From the NCBI RefSeq assembly GCF_937616625.2, contig NC_065570.1:19802046-19866045 (forward strand): a stretch of DNA of 64,000 nt, read 5' to 3'. Below, piece by piece: positions 1 through 12,638 of this stretch. Position 1 is the first letter of the stretch, and each line of letters starts with the position of its first letter. Position numbers and translations under genes: made by a program. Source of the stretch: Mercurialis annua. Lineage: Eukaryota; Streptophyta; Magnoliopsida; Malpighiales; Euphorbiaceae. The notes below the pieces were generated by a model. The model had not been told where the DNA came from and ran no database searches. It worked only from the letters and a program-made list of their open reading frames with translations.

Positions 1-2740
1 TTTCAAACGTTACGAAACAAATCCAAACGTTTCACCTTTTTAACGATTTAAGCCAAACGTTTACAAACGTTACAAAACAAATACAAACGTTTACAAACGA
101 TACGAAACAAAACCAAACGTTTCACATTTTTAGCGATTTAAGCCACACTTTAAAAAACGTGACGAAACAAAACTAAACGTTTAAAACGTTACAAAACGTT
201 ACGATACAAATCCAAACGTTTCACCTTTTTTGCGATTTAAGTCAAACATTTACAAACGTTATGAAACAAAACCAAACTTTTAAAACGTTACAAAACAAAT
301 CCAAACGTTTCACCTTTTTAGCAATTTAAGCCAAATGTTTACAAACGTTGCGAAACAAATCCAAACGTTTCACCTTTTTAGCAATTTAAGCCAAACGTTT
401 ACAAACGTTAAGAAACAAATCCAAACGTTTTACCTTTTTAGCAATTTAAACCCAGAGATTACAAATATTACGAAACAAAACCAAATGTTTCACCTTTTTA
501 GCAATTTAAGCCAAACGCTTACTAATGTTACAAAACAAATCCAAACGTTTCGCCTTTTTAGCGATTTAAGCCAAACGTTTACAATCGTTACGAAACAAAT
601 GCAAACGTTTCCCCTTTTTAGCGATTGAAGTCAAACGTTAACAAACGTTAGGAAACAAAATCAAACGTGTAAAACGTTACAAAACAAATCCAAACGTTTC
701 ACTTTTTATCGATTTAAGCCAAACCTTTAAAAACGTTACGAAACAAATCCAAGTGTTTCACCTTTTTAGCAATATAAGCCACGTTAACAAAAACGTTACG
801 AAACAAATCCAAACGTTTCACCTTTTTAGTGATTGAAGCTAAACGTTACGAAACAAAACCAAATGTTTATAAACGTTACAAAATAAATTCAAACGTTTCA
901 CCTTTTTAGCGAAGTAAGCCAAACGATTACAAATGTTACGAAAAAAAACCAAATGTTTAACCTTTTTAGCGATTTAGCCAAATGTTTGCCCATTTTAGCG
1001 ATTTAAACCAAAAGTTTAAAACGTTACAAAACCAATCCATGCGTTTAACCTTTTTTAGCAATTTAAGCCAAATGTTTACAAACGTTACGAAACAAAACCA
1101 AATGTTTTACCTTTTTAGTTATTTAAGCCAAACGTTTATAAACGTTACGAAACAAATACAAACGTTTCCCCATATTAGCGATTTAAGGCAAACATTTAAA
1201 AACGTATCGAAACAAATCCAAGTGTTTCACCTTTTTAGCGATTTAAGCCAAACGTTAACAAACATTACGAAACAAATCCAAACATTTCACCTTTTTAGAA
1301 ATTTAAGCCAAACGTTTACAAACTTTACGAAACAAATTAAAATGTTTAACCTTTTTTGCGATTTAAGCCAAACGTTTATAAACGTTACGAAACAAATCCA
1401 AACGTTTCACCTTTTTAACGATTTATGCCAAACGTTTACAAACGTTTCGAAACAAATCCAAACGTTTCCCCATTTTAGCGACTTAAGCCAAACGTGTACA
1501 AACGTTACGAAACAAATCCAAGCGTTTCACTTTTTTAGCAATTTAAGCCCAACGTTTACAAACGTTTTGAAACAAATCCAAACGTTTCACCTTTGTAGCG
1601 ATTTAAGCCAAACGTTTACAAACGTTATGAAACAAAACCAAACGTTTCCCCTTTATATCAATCGAAGCGAAATGTTTACAAACATTACGAAAAAAATTAA
1701 AACGTTTCACCATTTTAGCAATATAAGCCAAACGTTTGCAAACGTTACGAAACAAATCCAAACGTTTCAACTTTTTAGCGATTTAAGCCAAACGTTTACA
1801 ATCGTTACGAAACAAATCCAAACGTTTCACCTTTTTAGCAATTGAAGTCAAACGTTTACATATGTTACGAAATAAAACCAAACTTTTAAAACGTTAGAAA
1901 ACAAATCCAAACATTTCACTTTTTAGCGATTTAAGCCAAATGTTTAAAAGAGTTACGAAATAAATCCACGCGTTTCACCTATTTAGCAATTTAAGCCACG
2001 TTTACAAACATTACGAAACAAATCCAAACGTTTCACCTTTTTAGCGATTGAACTCAAACGTTTACGAACGTTACGAAACAAAACCAAACGTTTATAAATG
2101 ATACGAAATAAAACCAAACGTTTCACCTTTTTAGAGATTTAGCCGAATGTTTATAAACGTTACAAAACATATCCAAACGTTTCCCCTTTTTAGCGATCTA
2201 AGCCAAACGTTTAAAACGTTACGAAACAAATCTAAGCGTTTCACCTTTTTAGCAATTTAAGCCAAACGTTTACAAACGTTACGAAACAAATCCAAGTGTT
2301 TCACCTTTTTAGCGATTTAAGCCAAACGTTTACAAATGCTACGAAACAAAACCAACCGTTTCACCTTTTTAGCGATTTAAGCCAATTGTTTACAAACGTT
2401 ACGAAACAAATCCAAGCGTTTCACCCTTTTAGCGATTGAAGCCAAACGTTTACAAACGTTACGAAACAAATCCAAACGTTTCACCTTTTTAGCAATTTAA
2501 GCCAAACGTTTACAAACTTTACGAAACAAATCCAAACATTTAATATTTTTAGCGATTTATGCCAAACTTTTATAAACGTTACGAAACAGAACCAAACGTT
2601 TCCCCTTTTTAGCGATATAAGCGAAACGTTTGTAAACTTTACGAAACAAATCCAAGCGTTTCACCTTTTTAGATATTTAAGGCAAAAGTTTACAAACGTT
2701 ACGGAACAAAACCAAACGTTTCACATTTTAGCGATTTAAG
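1..2740 (+). repeat. 60-bp satellite array, forward block
   Basis: Tandem monomers of 60 bp in forward orientation. Between 1081 and 1860 the phase is constant, so successive 60-base stretches align almost base for base. Typical landmarks are AAACGTTTCACC, TTTAGCGATTTAAGCC and GTTACGAAACAAATCC. Truncated monomers, with two AAACGTTT motifs brought together, are common (for example 640-700 and 840-900) and shift the phase. Open frames at 335-628 and 982-1845 are by-products of the 20-codon period. The block reappears at 12639-15350. No gene is seen here. Confidence 0.95.
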
Positions 2741-3165
2741 CCAAACGTTTGTTTCGTAATGTTTGTAAACGTTTGGCTTAAATCGCTAAAAAGGGGAAAC
2801 GTTTGGATTTGTTTTGTAACATTTGTAAACGTTTGCTTAAATCGCTAAAAAGGTGAAACGGTTGGTTTTGTTTCGTAACATTTGTAAACGTTTGGCTTAA
2901 ATTGCTAAAAAGGTGAAACACTTGGATTTCTTTCGTAACGTTTGTAAATGTTTGGCTTATATTGCTAAAAAGGGGGAACATTTGGATTTATTTTGTGACA
3001 TTTGTAAACGGTTGGCTTAAATCGATGAAAATGTGAAACGTTTGGTTTTGTTCCGTAACGTTTGTAAACGTTTGGCTCAAATTGCTAAAAAGGTGAAACG
3101 CTTGGATTTGTTTCGTAACGTTTGTAAACGTTTGGCATAAATTGCTAAAAAGGTGAAACGTTTCC
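2741..3165 (-). repeat. Satellite array, inverted tract of about seven monomers
   Basis: The monomer reads as its reverse complement here (GGCTTAAATCGCTAAAAAGG, then GGTTTTGTTTCGTAAC). The entry junction is GCCAAACGTTTGTTTCGTAA near 2741-2760. The exit is near 3160, where a reversed monomer runs straight into a forward one (GTGAAACGTTTCCCC). Both junctions fall in AAACGTTT, which is its own reverse complement. The same tract with the same junctions occurs at 15351-15765, so the inversion predates the large duplication. Confidence 0.9.
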
Positions 3166-5427
3166 CCTTTTTAGCGATTAAAGCCAAACATTTGTAAACG
3201 TTACGAAACAAATCCAAGCGTTTCACCTTTTTAGCCTTTTAAGCCAAACGTTTACAAACCTTACGAAACAAATCCAAAAGTTTTACCTTATTAGCGAGTT
3301 AATCCATTCGTTTAAAACATTACGTAACAAATCCAAACGTTTCACCTTTTTAGCGATTTAAGCCAAACGTTTAAAACGTTACGAAAAAAATCCAAACGTT
3401 TCACCTTTTTAGCGATTTAAGCCAAACGTTTACAAACGTTACAAAACAAATCCAAACGTTTCCCCTTTCTATCGATTGAAGCCAAACCTTTACAAGCGTT
3501 ATAAAACAAAACCAAACGTTTCACCTTTTTTAGCAATTTAAGCCAAAGGTTTACAAAGTTTACAAAACAAATCCAAACGTTTCCCAATTTTAGCGATTTA
3601 AGACATACTTTTACAAACGTTACGAAACAAATCCAAACGTTTCCCAATTTTAGCGATTTAAGCCATACTTTTACAAACGTTACAAACAAATCCAAACGTT
3701 TCACCTTTTTAGCGACTGAAGCCAAACGTTTACAAACGTTACGAAACAAAACCAAACGTTTAAAATGTTATGAAACAAATCCAAATGTTTCACTTTTTTA
3801 GCGATTTTAGCCAAACGTTTACAAACGTTTCGAAACAAATCCAAGCGTTTTACCTTTTTAGAAATTTAAGCCAAACGTTTACAAACATTACGAAACAAAA
3901 CCAAATGTTTCCCCTTTTCAGTTATTTAAGCCAAACGTTTATAAACGGTAAGAAACAATTCCAAACATTTCCCCATTTTAGCGATTTAAGCCAAACGTTT
4001 ACAAACATTACGAAACAAATGTAACGAAACAAATCCAAACATTTCCCCTTTTTAGCGATTTAACCCAAACATTTACAAACGTGACGAAACGAATCCAAAC
4101 GTTTCACCTTTTAGCGATTTAAGCCAAACGTTTACAAACGTCACGAAACAAATACAAGCGTTTCCCCATTTTTGTGATTTAAGCCAAACGTGTACAAATG
4201 CTACGAAACAAATCCAAGCATTTCAACTTTTTAGCAATTTAAGCCAAACGTTTACATACATTATGAAAAAAATCCAAATTTTACATACGTTATGAAAAAA
4301 ATTCAAACGTTTACAAACGTTACGAAACAAATCCAAACATTTCACATTTCTAGGTATTTAAGCCAAACGTTTGTAAATGTTACGAAAAGAATCCAAATAT
4401 TTCCCCTTTTTAGCAATTTAAGGCAAACATTTACAAACCTTACACAACAAAACCAAATGTTTCAAAATTAGCGATTTAAGCCAAACGATTACAAATGATA
4501 CGAAACAAATCCAAACATTTCCCCATTTTAGCGATTTAAGCCAAACGTTTACAAACGTTACGAAACAAATGCAAGCATTTCCCCCCATTTTAGCGATTTA
4601 AGCCAAATGTTTACAAACGTTATGAAACAAATCCAAATGTTTACAAACGTTACAAAACAAATCCAAACGTTTTCCCATTTTAGCGATTTAAGCCAAACGT
4701 TTACAAACGTTACAAACAAATCCAATCGTTTCACATTTTTTGCCATTTAAGCCAAACATTTACAAACGTTACGAAACAAATCCAAACGTTTCCCCTTTTT
4801 AGCGATTTAAGCCAAACGTTTACGAACGTTACGAATCAAATCCAAATGTTTCACATTTTTAGCGATTTAATCCAAACGTTTACAAACCTTACGTAACAAA
4901 TCCAAATGTTTCCCCTTTTTAGCGATTTAAGCCAAACAAACAAACATTACGAACAAATCCAAACGTTTCACCTTTTTAGCAATTTAAGCAACCTTTTTAG
5001 CAATTTAAGTTAAACGTTTACAAATATACGAAACAAAACCAAATGTTTCACCTTTTTAGCAATTTAATTCAAACGTTTACAAACATTACGAAACAAATTC
5101 AAGCGTTTCACCTTTTTAACAATTTAAGCCAAACGTTTCCCATTTATAGCGATTTAAGCCAAACGTTTACAACCATTACGAAACAAATCCAAACGTTTCG
5201 CCTTTTTAGCAATTTAAGCCACCTTTTTAGCAAATTAAGCAAAACGTTTACAAATTTACGAAACAAAACCAAATGTTTCACCTTTTTAGCAATTTAAGCC
5301 AAACGTCTACAAATGTTACGAAACAAATCCAAGCGTTTCACCTTTTAGAAATTTAGGCCAAACGTTTACAAACGTTATGGAAAAAAACCAAACGTTTCAC
5401 ATTTTTAGCGATTTAATCCAAACGTTT
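3166..5427 (+). repeat. 60-bp satellite array, forward block
   Basis: Forward monomers with many shortened units, for example the doubled TTACATACGTTATGAAAAAAAT motif near 4254-4300 (two partial monomers in a row). The block is repeated at 15766-18148. That copy has about two extra monomers near 16625-16745 that are absent here around 4020, so one copy has gained or lost 120 bp. Minus-strand frames at 3417-3755 and 4558-4746 are satellite read-through, not genes. Confidence 0.93.
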
Positions 5428-5877
5428 CGCTTTGTTTCACAACGTTTGTAAACATGGCTTAAATCGCTAAAAAAGTGAAACGTTTGGTTTTGTTTCGTTA
5501 CATTTGCAAACGTTTGGCTTAAATAGCTAAAAATAGGAAACATTTACAAACCAAACGTTTAGAAACGTTACGAAACCAATCCAAATGTTTCACCTTTTTA
5601 GAGATTTAAGCCAAACATTTACAAATGTTACGAAACAAAACCAAACGTTTCACCATTTTAGCGATTTAAGCCAAACGTTCACAAACATTACGAAACAAAT
5701 CCAAACGTTTCACCTTTTTAAACATTTGGTTTAAATGTTTATTTAAATGTGAAATGTTTTGTTTTGTTTCGCAACGTTTGTAAACATTTGCCTTAAATCG
5801 CTAAAAAGGTGAAACGTTTGGCTTCTATCGCTAAAATGGGGAAACCTTTAGATTTGTTTCGTAAAGGTTTTTATGCC
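5428..5877. repeat. Satellite, alternating short inverted tracts
   Basis: Three small orientation changes occur in 450 bp. About 5428-5542 is reversed (starting CGCTTTGTTTCACAACG), 5543-5717 is forward, and 5718-5877 is reversed, starting with a degenerate AT-rich stretch (TTTGGTTTAAATGTTTATTT). The exit at about 5875 has an unusual non-monomer join (ATGCCGAGCTATTTAAGAG). The arrangement recurs at 18149-18595, and parts of it at 7084 and 19923, so it is a marker of the local higher-order repeat. Confidence 0.85.
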
Positions 5878-7197
5878 GAGCTATTTAAGAGAAACGTTTA
5901 AAACGTTAAGAAACAAATCCAAGAGTTATGAAAAAAATCCAAACGTTTCCCCATTTTAGCGATTTAAGACAAACGTTTAAAACGTTACGAAACAAATCCA
6001 AACGTTTCACCTTTTTAGCAATTTATGCCAAACGTTTACAAAGGCTATGAAATAAAAACAAATGTTTCACCTTTTTAGCGATTTAAGCCAAACGTTTACA
6101 AACGTTACGAAACAAATCCAAACGTTTAAAACGTTAGGAAACAAAACCAAATGTTTCACTTTTTTGCGATTTTAGCCAAACGTTTACAAATGTTACAAAA
6201 CAAAGCCAAACATTTACAAAGGTTATGAAACAAAACCAAAAATTTCACATTTTTAGCGATTTAAGCCGAACGTTTACAAATGTTACGAACAAAATCAAAT
6301 ATTTCACCTTTTTAGCGATTTAAGCCAAACCTTTGCAAACGTTATGAAACAAATCCAAGCGTTTCCGCTTTTTAGGAATTTAAGCTTGACATTTACAAAC
6401 ATTACGAAAAAATCCCAACGTTTCACCTTTTTAGCGATTTAAGCCAAACGTTTACAAACGTTACGAAACAAATCCAAGCGTTTCACCTTTTTAGCAATTT
6501 AAGCCAAACTTTTACAAACCATACGAAACAAATCCAAATATTTCACCTTTTTAGCGATTGAAGCTAAACGTTTACGAATGTTACGAAACAAAACCAAACG
6601 TTTATAAACGTTACGAAACAAATCCAAACGTTTTCCCTTTTTAGCGATTTAAGCCAAACGTTTACAAACGTTACGAAACAAAACCAGACGTTTCACCTTT
6701 ATAACAATTTAAGCCAGACGTTTATTAACGTTACAAAATAAATCCAAACGTTTCCCCTTTGTAGTGATTTAAGCCAAATGTTTAAAACGTTACGAAACAA
6801 ATCCAAGCCTTTCACCTTTTTAGCAATTCAAGCTAAACGTCTACAAATATTACGAAATAAACCCAAATGTTTCACCTTATTAGCAAATTAAGCCAAACGT
6901 TTATAAACGCTAAGAAATAAATACAAACGTTTCCCCATTTTAGCGATTTAAGCCAAACGTTTACAAACGTTACGAAACAAATCCAAGCGTTTCACCTTTT
7001 AGAAATTTAAGCCAAACGTTTTCAAACATTACGGAACAAAACCAAACGTTTCACATTTTTAGCGATTTAAGCCAAACATTTCGCTTTGTTTCATAACGTT
7101 TTTAAACATGACTTAAATCGCTAAAAAGGTGAAACCTTTGGTTTTGTTTCGTTACATTTGTTAACGTTTGGCTTAAATAGCTAAAAATAGGAAACGT
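5878..7197 (+). repeat. Satellite, forward block ending in a short inverted tract
   Basis: Forward monomers to about 7083, then a reversed tract of about 115 bp (about 7084-7197) starting CGCTTTGTTTCATAACG. That tract duplicates the one at 5428 with an offset of 1656 bp. The second copy of this region, at 18596-19922, carries two additional monomers, giving an offset of 1775 bp there. No coding potential beyond the satellite frames. Confidence 0.88.
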
Positions 7198-10100
7198 TTA
7201 CAAACCAAACGTTTAGAAACGTTACGAAAGCAATCCAAACGTTTACCCATTTTAGCGATTTAAGCCAAACGTTTAAAACCTTACGAAACAAATCCAAGTG
7301 TTTCACCTTTTTAGCAATTTAGGCCAAACATTTACAAACATTACCAAACAAAACCAAACGTTTCGCCTTTTTAGCGATTTAAGCCAAACGTTTATAAACG
7401 TTACGAAACAAATCCAAACGTTTCACCTTTTTAGCGATATAAGCTAAATGTTTACAAACGCTACGAAATAAATCCAAACGTTTCATCTTTTTAGCGAGTT
7501 AAGCCAAACATTTACAAACATTACGAAACAAATCCAAATGTTTCACCTTTTTAGCGATTTAAGCCAAACGTTTACAAACGGTACGAAATAAATCCAAATA
7601 TTTCCCCTTTTTAGCAATTTATGCCAAACGTTTACAAACATTACGAAACATATCCAAACGTTTCACCTTTTTAGTAATTTAAGCCAAAAGTTTACAAATG
7701 TTGCGAAACAAATCTAAACGTTTCACTTTTTTAGCGATTTAAGCTGAACGTTTAAAAACGTTACTAAACAATTCCAAATGTTTCGAAACAAAACCAAACG
7801 TTTCACCTTTTTAGCGATTTAAGCCAAACGTTTAGAAGCGTTACAAAACAAATCCAAACGTTTCACCTTTGTAGCGATTTAAGCGAAACGTTTACAAATG
7901 TTAGAAAACAAATCCAAATGTTTCAAAATTTTAGCGATTTAAGCCAAACGTATACAAAGATTACAAAACAAATCCAAACGTGTCTCCTTTTTAGCGATTT
8001 AAGCCGAACGTTTAAAAACGTTATAAAACAAATCCAAACGTTTCACCTTTTTAGTGATTGAAGCCAAACGTTTACAAACGGTACGAAACAAATCCAAGCG
8101 TTTCAAACATTTTAAATTGAAGTGTTTGGCTTCAATCGCTAAAAAGGTGAAATGATTGGTTTTGTTTCGTAACGTTTGTAAACGTTTGGCTTAAATCGTT
8201 AAAAATGTGAAACGTTTGGATTTGTTTCGTAACGTTTTATACATTTGGTTTTTTTCCGTAACGTTTGTAAACGTTTGGTTTAAATCGCCAAAAATGTGAA
8301 ACGTTTGGATTTGTTGCATAACCTTTGTAAATGTTTGGCTTAAATCGCTAAAAAGGTAAAAAAAAATTAAAAGTTTGGCTTAAATCGCTAAAAATGTAAG
8401 CCAAACGTTTACAAACGTAACGAAACAAAACCAAACGTTTACAAAGTTACGAAACAAAACCAAACGTTTCACATTTTTAGCAATTTAAGCCAAACATTTA
8501 TAAATATTGCGAAACAAATCCACACGTTTCACCTTTTTGACGATTTAAGCCAAACGTTTAAAAACGTTACGAAACAAAACAAAACATTTCACCTTTTTAG
8601 CAATTTAAGCCAAATGTTTACAAACGCTACGAAACAAAACCAAACGTTTCACCTTTTTAGCGACATATGCCAAACGTTTACAAACGTTACGAAACAAATC
8701 CAAACGTTTCACCTTTTTAGCGATTTAAGCCAAACGTTTACAAACGTTACGAAACAAATCCAAATGTTTCACCTTTTTAGCGATTTAAGCCAAACGTATA
8801 CAAACAATATGAAACAAATCCAAACGTTTCAACTTTTTAGCAATTTATGCCAAACGTTTACAAACTTTACGAAACAAATCCAAACGTTTCACCATTTTAG
8901 TAATTTAAGCCAAAAGTTTACAAACATTACGAAACAAATCCAAACGTTTTACTTTCTTTGCGATTTAAGCCAAACGTTTACAAACATTACTAAATAGTTC
9001 CAAACGTTTCGAAACAAAACTAAACGTTTCCCCTTTTTAGCTATTTTAGCCAAACGTTTACAAACGTTACAAAACAAATCCAAACGTTTCACCTTTTTAG
9101 CGATTTAAGCGAAACATTTACAAATGTTACGAAACAAATCCAAACGTTTCGAAATTTTAGCGATTTAAACCAAACGTTTGCAAAGATTACGAAACAAATC
9201 CAGACGTGTCTCCTTTTTAGCAATTTAAGCCGAACGTTTACAAACGTTATAAAACAAATCTAAACGTTTCACCTTTTTAGTGATTGAAGCCAAACGTTTA
9301 CAAAAGGTACGAAATAAATCCAAGCGTTTCAAACATTTTAAATTCAAGTGTTTGGCTTCAATCGCTAAAAAGGTGAAACGATTGGTTTTATTTCGGAACA
9401 TTTGTAAATGTTTTGCTTAAATCGTTAAAAATGTGAAACGTTTGGATTTGTTTCGTAACGTTTTATACATATGGTTTTGTTCCGTAACGTTTGTAAACGT
9501 GTGGTTTGAATCGCCAAAAATGTGAAACGTTTGGATTTGTTGCATAACGTTTGTAAACGTTTGGCTTAAATCGCTAAAAAGGTAAAACGTTTTAAAAGTT
9601 TGGCTTAAATCACTAAAATGTAAGCCAAACGTTTACAAACGTTACCAAAAAAACCAAAATGTTTCACCTTTTTAGCAATTTAAGCCAAATGTTTACAAAG
9701 TTACGAAACAAAACCATACGTTTCACCTTTTTAGCAATTTAAGCCAAACATTTATAAACATTGCCAAACAAATCCACACATTTAACCTTTTGAGCGATTT
9801 AAGACAAATGTTTACAATCGTTACGAAATAAATCCAAACGTTTCACCTTTTTAGCGATTTAAGCCAATCATTTACAAACGTTCCCAAACAAATCCAAACG
9901 TTTCACCTTTTTAGCAATTTTAGCCAAACGTTTAAAAACGTTACGAAACAAATCCAAACATTTCACCTTATTAGTAATTTAAGCCAAACACAAACATTAC
10001 CAAACAAATCCAAGAAATTTATCTTCATAGCAATTGAAGCCAAACGTTTACAAATATTACGAAACAAAACCTAATGTTTAAAACATTACGAAACAAATCC

Positions 10101-12638
10101 AAACATTTTACTTTTTCTTGCGAATTAAGCCAAACATTTACAAATGTTACGAAACAAATCCAAGTGTTTTACCATTTTCGCAATTTAAGCAAAACGTTTG
10201 CAAGCGTACGAAACAAATCCAAACGTTTCCCCTTTTTATCGATTGAAGCCAAACGTTTACAAACGTTATGAAACAAAACCAAACGTTTCACCTTTTTAGC
10301 AATTTAAGCCAAACGTTTGCAAACGTTACGAAGCAAATCAAAATTTTCCCCTTTTTAGGAATTTAAGCCAAACGTTACAAAACAAATCCAAATGTTTCAC
10401 CTTTTTAGCAATTTATGCCTAACGTTTACAAACGTTACGAAACAAATCCAAACGTTTCACCTTTTTAGCGAATGAAGTGAAACTTTTACAAAAGTTACGA
10501 AATAAAACCAAACGCTTAAAATGTTACAAAAAAATCTAAACGTTTAACTTTTTTAGCAATTTAAGTCAAACGTTTAGAAACGTTAAGAATCAAATCCAAG
10601 CGTTTCACCTTTTTAACAATTTAAGCCAAACGATTACAAACGTTACGAAATAAATCCAAACGTTTACGAACATTACGAAACAAAAAAAAACGTTTATAAA
10701 CGTTACGAAACAAATCCAAGTGTTTCACTTTTTTAGCGATTTAAGCTAAATGTTTACAAACGTCAAGAAACAAAAATAAACGTTTCCCCTTTTTAGCGAT
10801 TTAAGCCAAACGTTTATAAACGTTACAAAACAAATCCAAACGTTTACCCATTTTAGCGATTTAAGACAAACGTTTAAAACGTTACGAAACAAATCCAAGT
10901 GTTTCACCTTTTTAGCAATTTAAGCCAAACATTTACAAACATTACCAAACAAAACCAAACGTTTCACCTTTTTAGCGATTTAAGCCAAACGTTAATAAAC
11001 ATTACGAAACAAATCCAAACGTTTCACCTTTTTAGCGATTTAAGACAAATGTTTTCAAACGTTACGAAATAAATCCAAACGTTTCACCTTTTTTGCTATT
11101 TAAGCCAAACATTTACAAACGTTACAAAACAAATCCAAACGTTTCTCTGTTTTTGCGATGTATGCCAAACGCTTACAAATGTTGCGAAACAAATCCAAAC
11201 GTTTCCCCATTTTAGCGATTTAAGCCAAACGTTTAGAAACGTTACGAAACAAAACCAAACGTTTCATATTTTTAGCAATTTAAGCCAAACGTTTACAAAC
11301 GTAACGAAACAAAACCAAACGTTTCACCTTTTTAGCGATTTAAGCCAAACGTTTACAAACGTTACGAAACAAATCCAAGTGTTTTACCATTTTCGCAATT
11401 TAAGCAAAACGTTTGCAAGCGTACGAAACAAATCCAAATGTTTCCCCTTTTTATCGATTGAAGCCAAACGTTTACAAACGTTATGAAACAAAACCAAACG
11501 TTTCACCTTTTTAGCAATTTAAGCCAAACGTTTGCAAACGTTACGAAGCAAATCAAAATTTTCCCCTTTTTAGGAATTTAAGCCAAACGTTTACAAACGT
11601 TACAAAACAAATCCAAATGTTTCACCTTTTTAGCAATTTATGCCTAACGTTTACAAACTCTACGAAACAAATCCAAACGTTTCACCTTTTTAGCGAATGA
11701 AGTGAAACTTTTACAAAAGTTACGAAATAAAACCAAACGCTTAAAATGTTACGAAAAAAATCTAAACGTTTAACTTTTTTAGCAATTTAAGTCAAACGTT
11801 TAGAAACGTTAAGAATCAAATCCAAGCGTTTCACCTTTTTAGCAATTTAAGCCAAACGTTTACAAACGCTAAGAAATAAATCCAAACGTTTACGAACATT
11901 ACGAAACAAAACAAAACGTTTATAAACGTTACGAAACAAATCCAAGTGTTTCACTTTTTTAGCGATTTAAGCTAAATGTTTACAAACGTCAAGAAACAAA
12001 AATAAACGTTTTCCCTTTTTAGCGATTTAAGCCAAACGTTTATAAACGTTACAAAACAAATCCAAACGTTTACCCATTTTAGCGATTTAAGACAAACGTT
12101 TAAAACGTTACGAAACAAATCCAAGTGTTTCACCTTTTTAGCAATTTAAGCCAAACATTTACAAACATTACCAAACAAAACCAAACGTTTCACCTTTTTA
12201 GCGATTTAAGCCAAACGTTTATAAACATTACGAAACAAATCCAAACGTTTCACCTTTTTAGCGATTTAAGACAAATGTTTTCAAACGTTACGAAATAAAT
12301 CCAAACGTTTCACCTTTTTTGCTATTTAAGCCAAACATTTACAAACGTTACAAAACAAATCCAAACGTTTCTCTGTTTTAGCGATGTATGCCAAACGCTT
12401 ACAAATGTTGCGAAACAAATCCAAACGTTTCCCCATTTTAGCGATTTAAGCCAAACGTTTAGAAACGTTACGAAACAAAACCAAACGTTTCATATTTTTA
12501 GCAATTTAAGCCAAACGTTTACAAACGTTACGAAACAAAACCAAACGTTTCACCTTTTTAGCGATTTAAGCCAAACGTTTATAAACGTTACGAAACAAAT
12601 CCAAACGTTTCACTTATTTAGCGATTAAAGCCCAATGT
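7198..12638 (+). repeat. Satellite with ~1.2-kb higher-order repeats
   Basis: Mostly forward monomers, with reversed tracts at about 8109-8398 and 9336-9612. Distinctive variants recur at about 1.2 kb. TTTCAAACATTTTAAATT is at 8101 and 9327 (offset 1226). CAAGTGTTTTACCATTTTCG is at 10161 and 11376 (offset 1215), and the following ~1.2 kb matches closely up to about 12590. The monomers near 7235 resemble those near 10847 and 12060. I see about four units, the last two the most alike. Nothing but satellite is present. Confidence 0.85.

Larger units (their letters stand above)
1..7238 (+). repeat. Copy 1 of a 7.2-kb satellite segmental duplication
   Basis: The window begins inside this copy. 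Its first bases match 12639 onward, and rare landmarks follow in order: the inversion junction at 2741 (15345 in copy 2), CGCTTTG at 5428 (18149), GCCGAGCTATTTAAGAG near 5875 (18596), and the tail AAACCAAACGTTTAGAAACG near 7203 (20043). The offset drifts from 12604 to about 12840 through whole-monomer gains or losses. Similarity stops at about 7238, where this copy continues into a different monomer series. Confidence 0.88.

Noticed and set aside
982..1845. 287-residue open frame and dozens of similar frames across all satellite blocks
   Set aside because: They follow the 60-bp (20-codon) period, overlap open frames on the opposite strand, and break wherever a monomer has an indel. Many monomer differences are amino-acid changing. 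They are satellite read-through, not genes.
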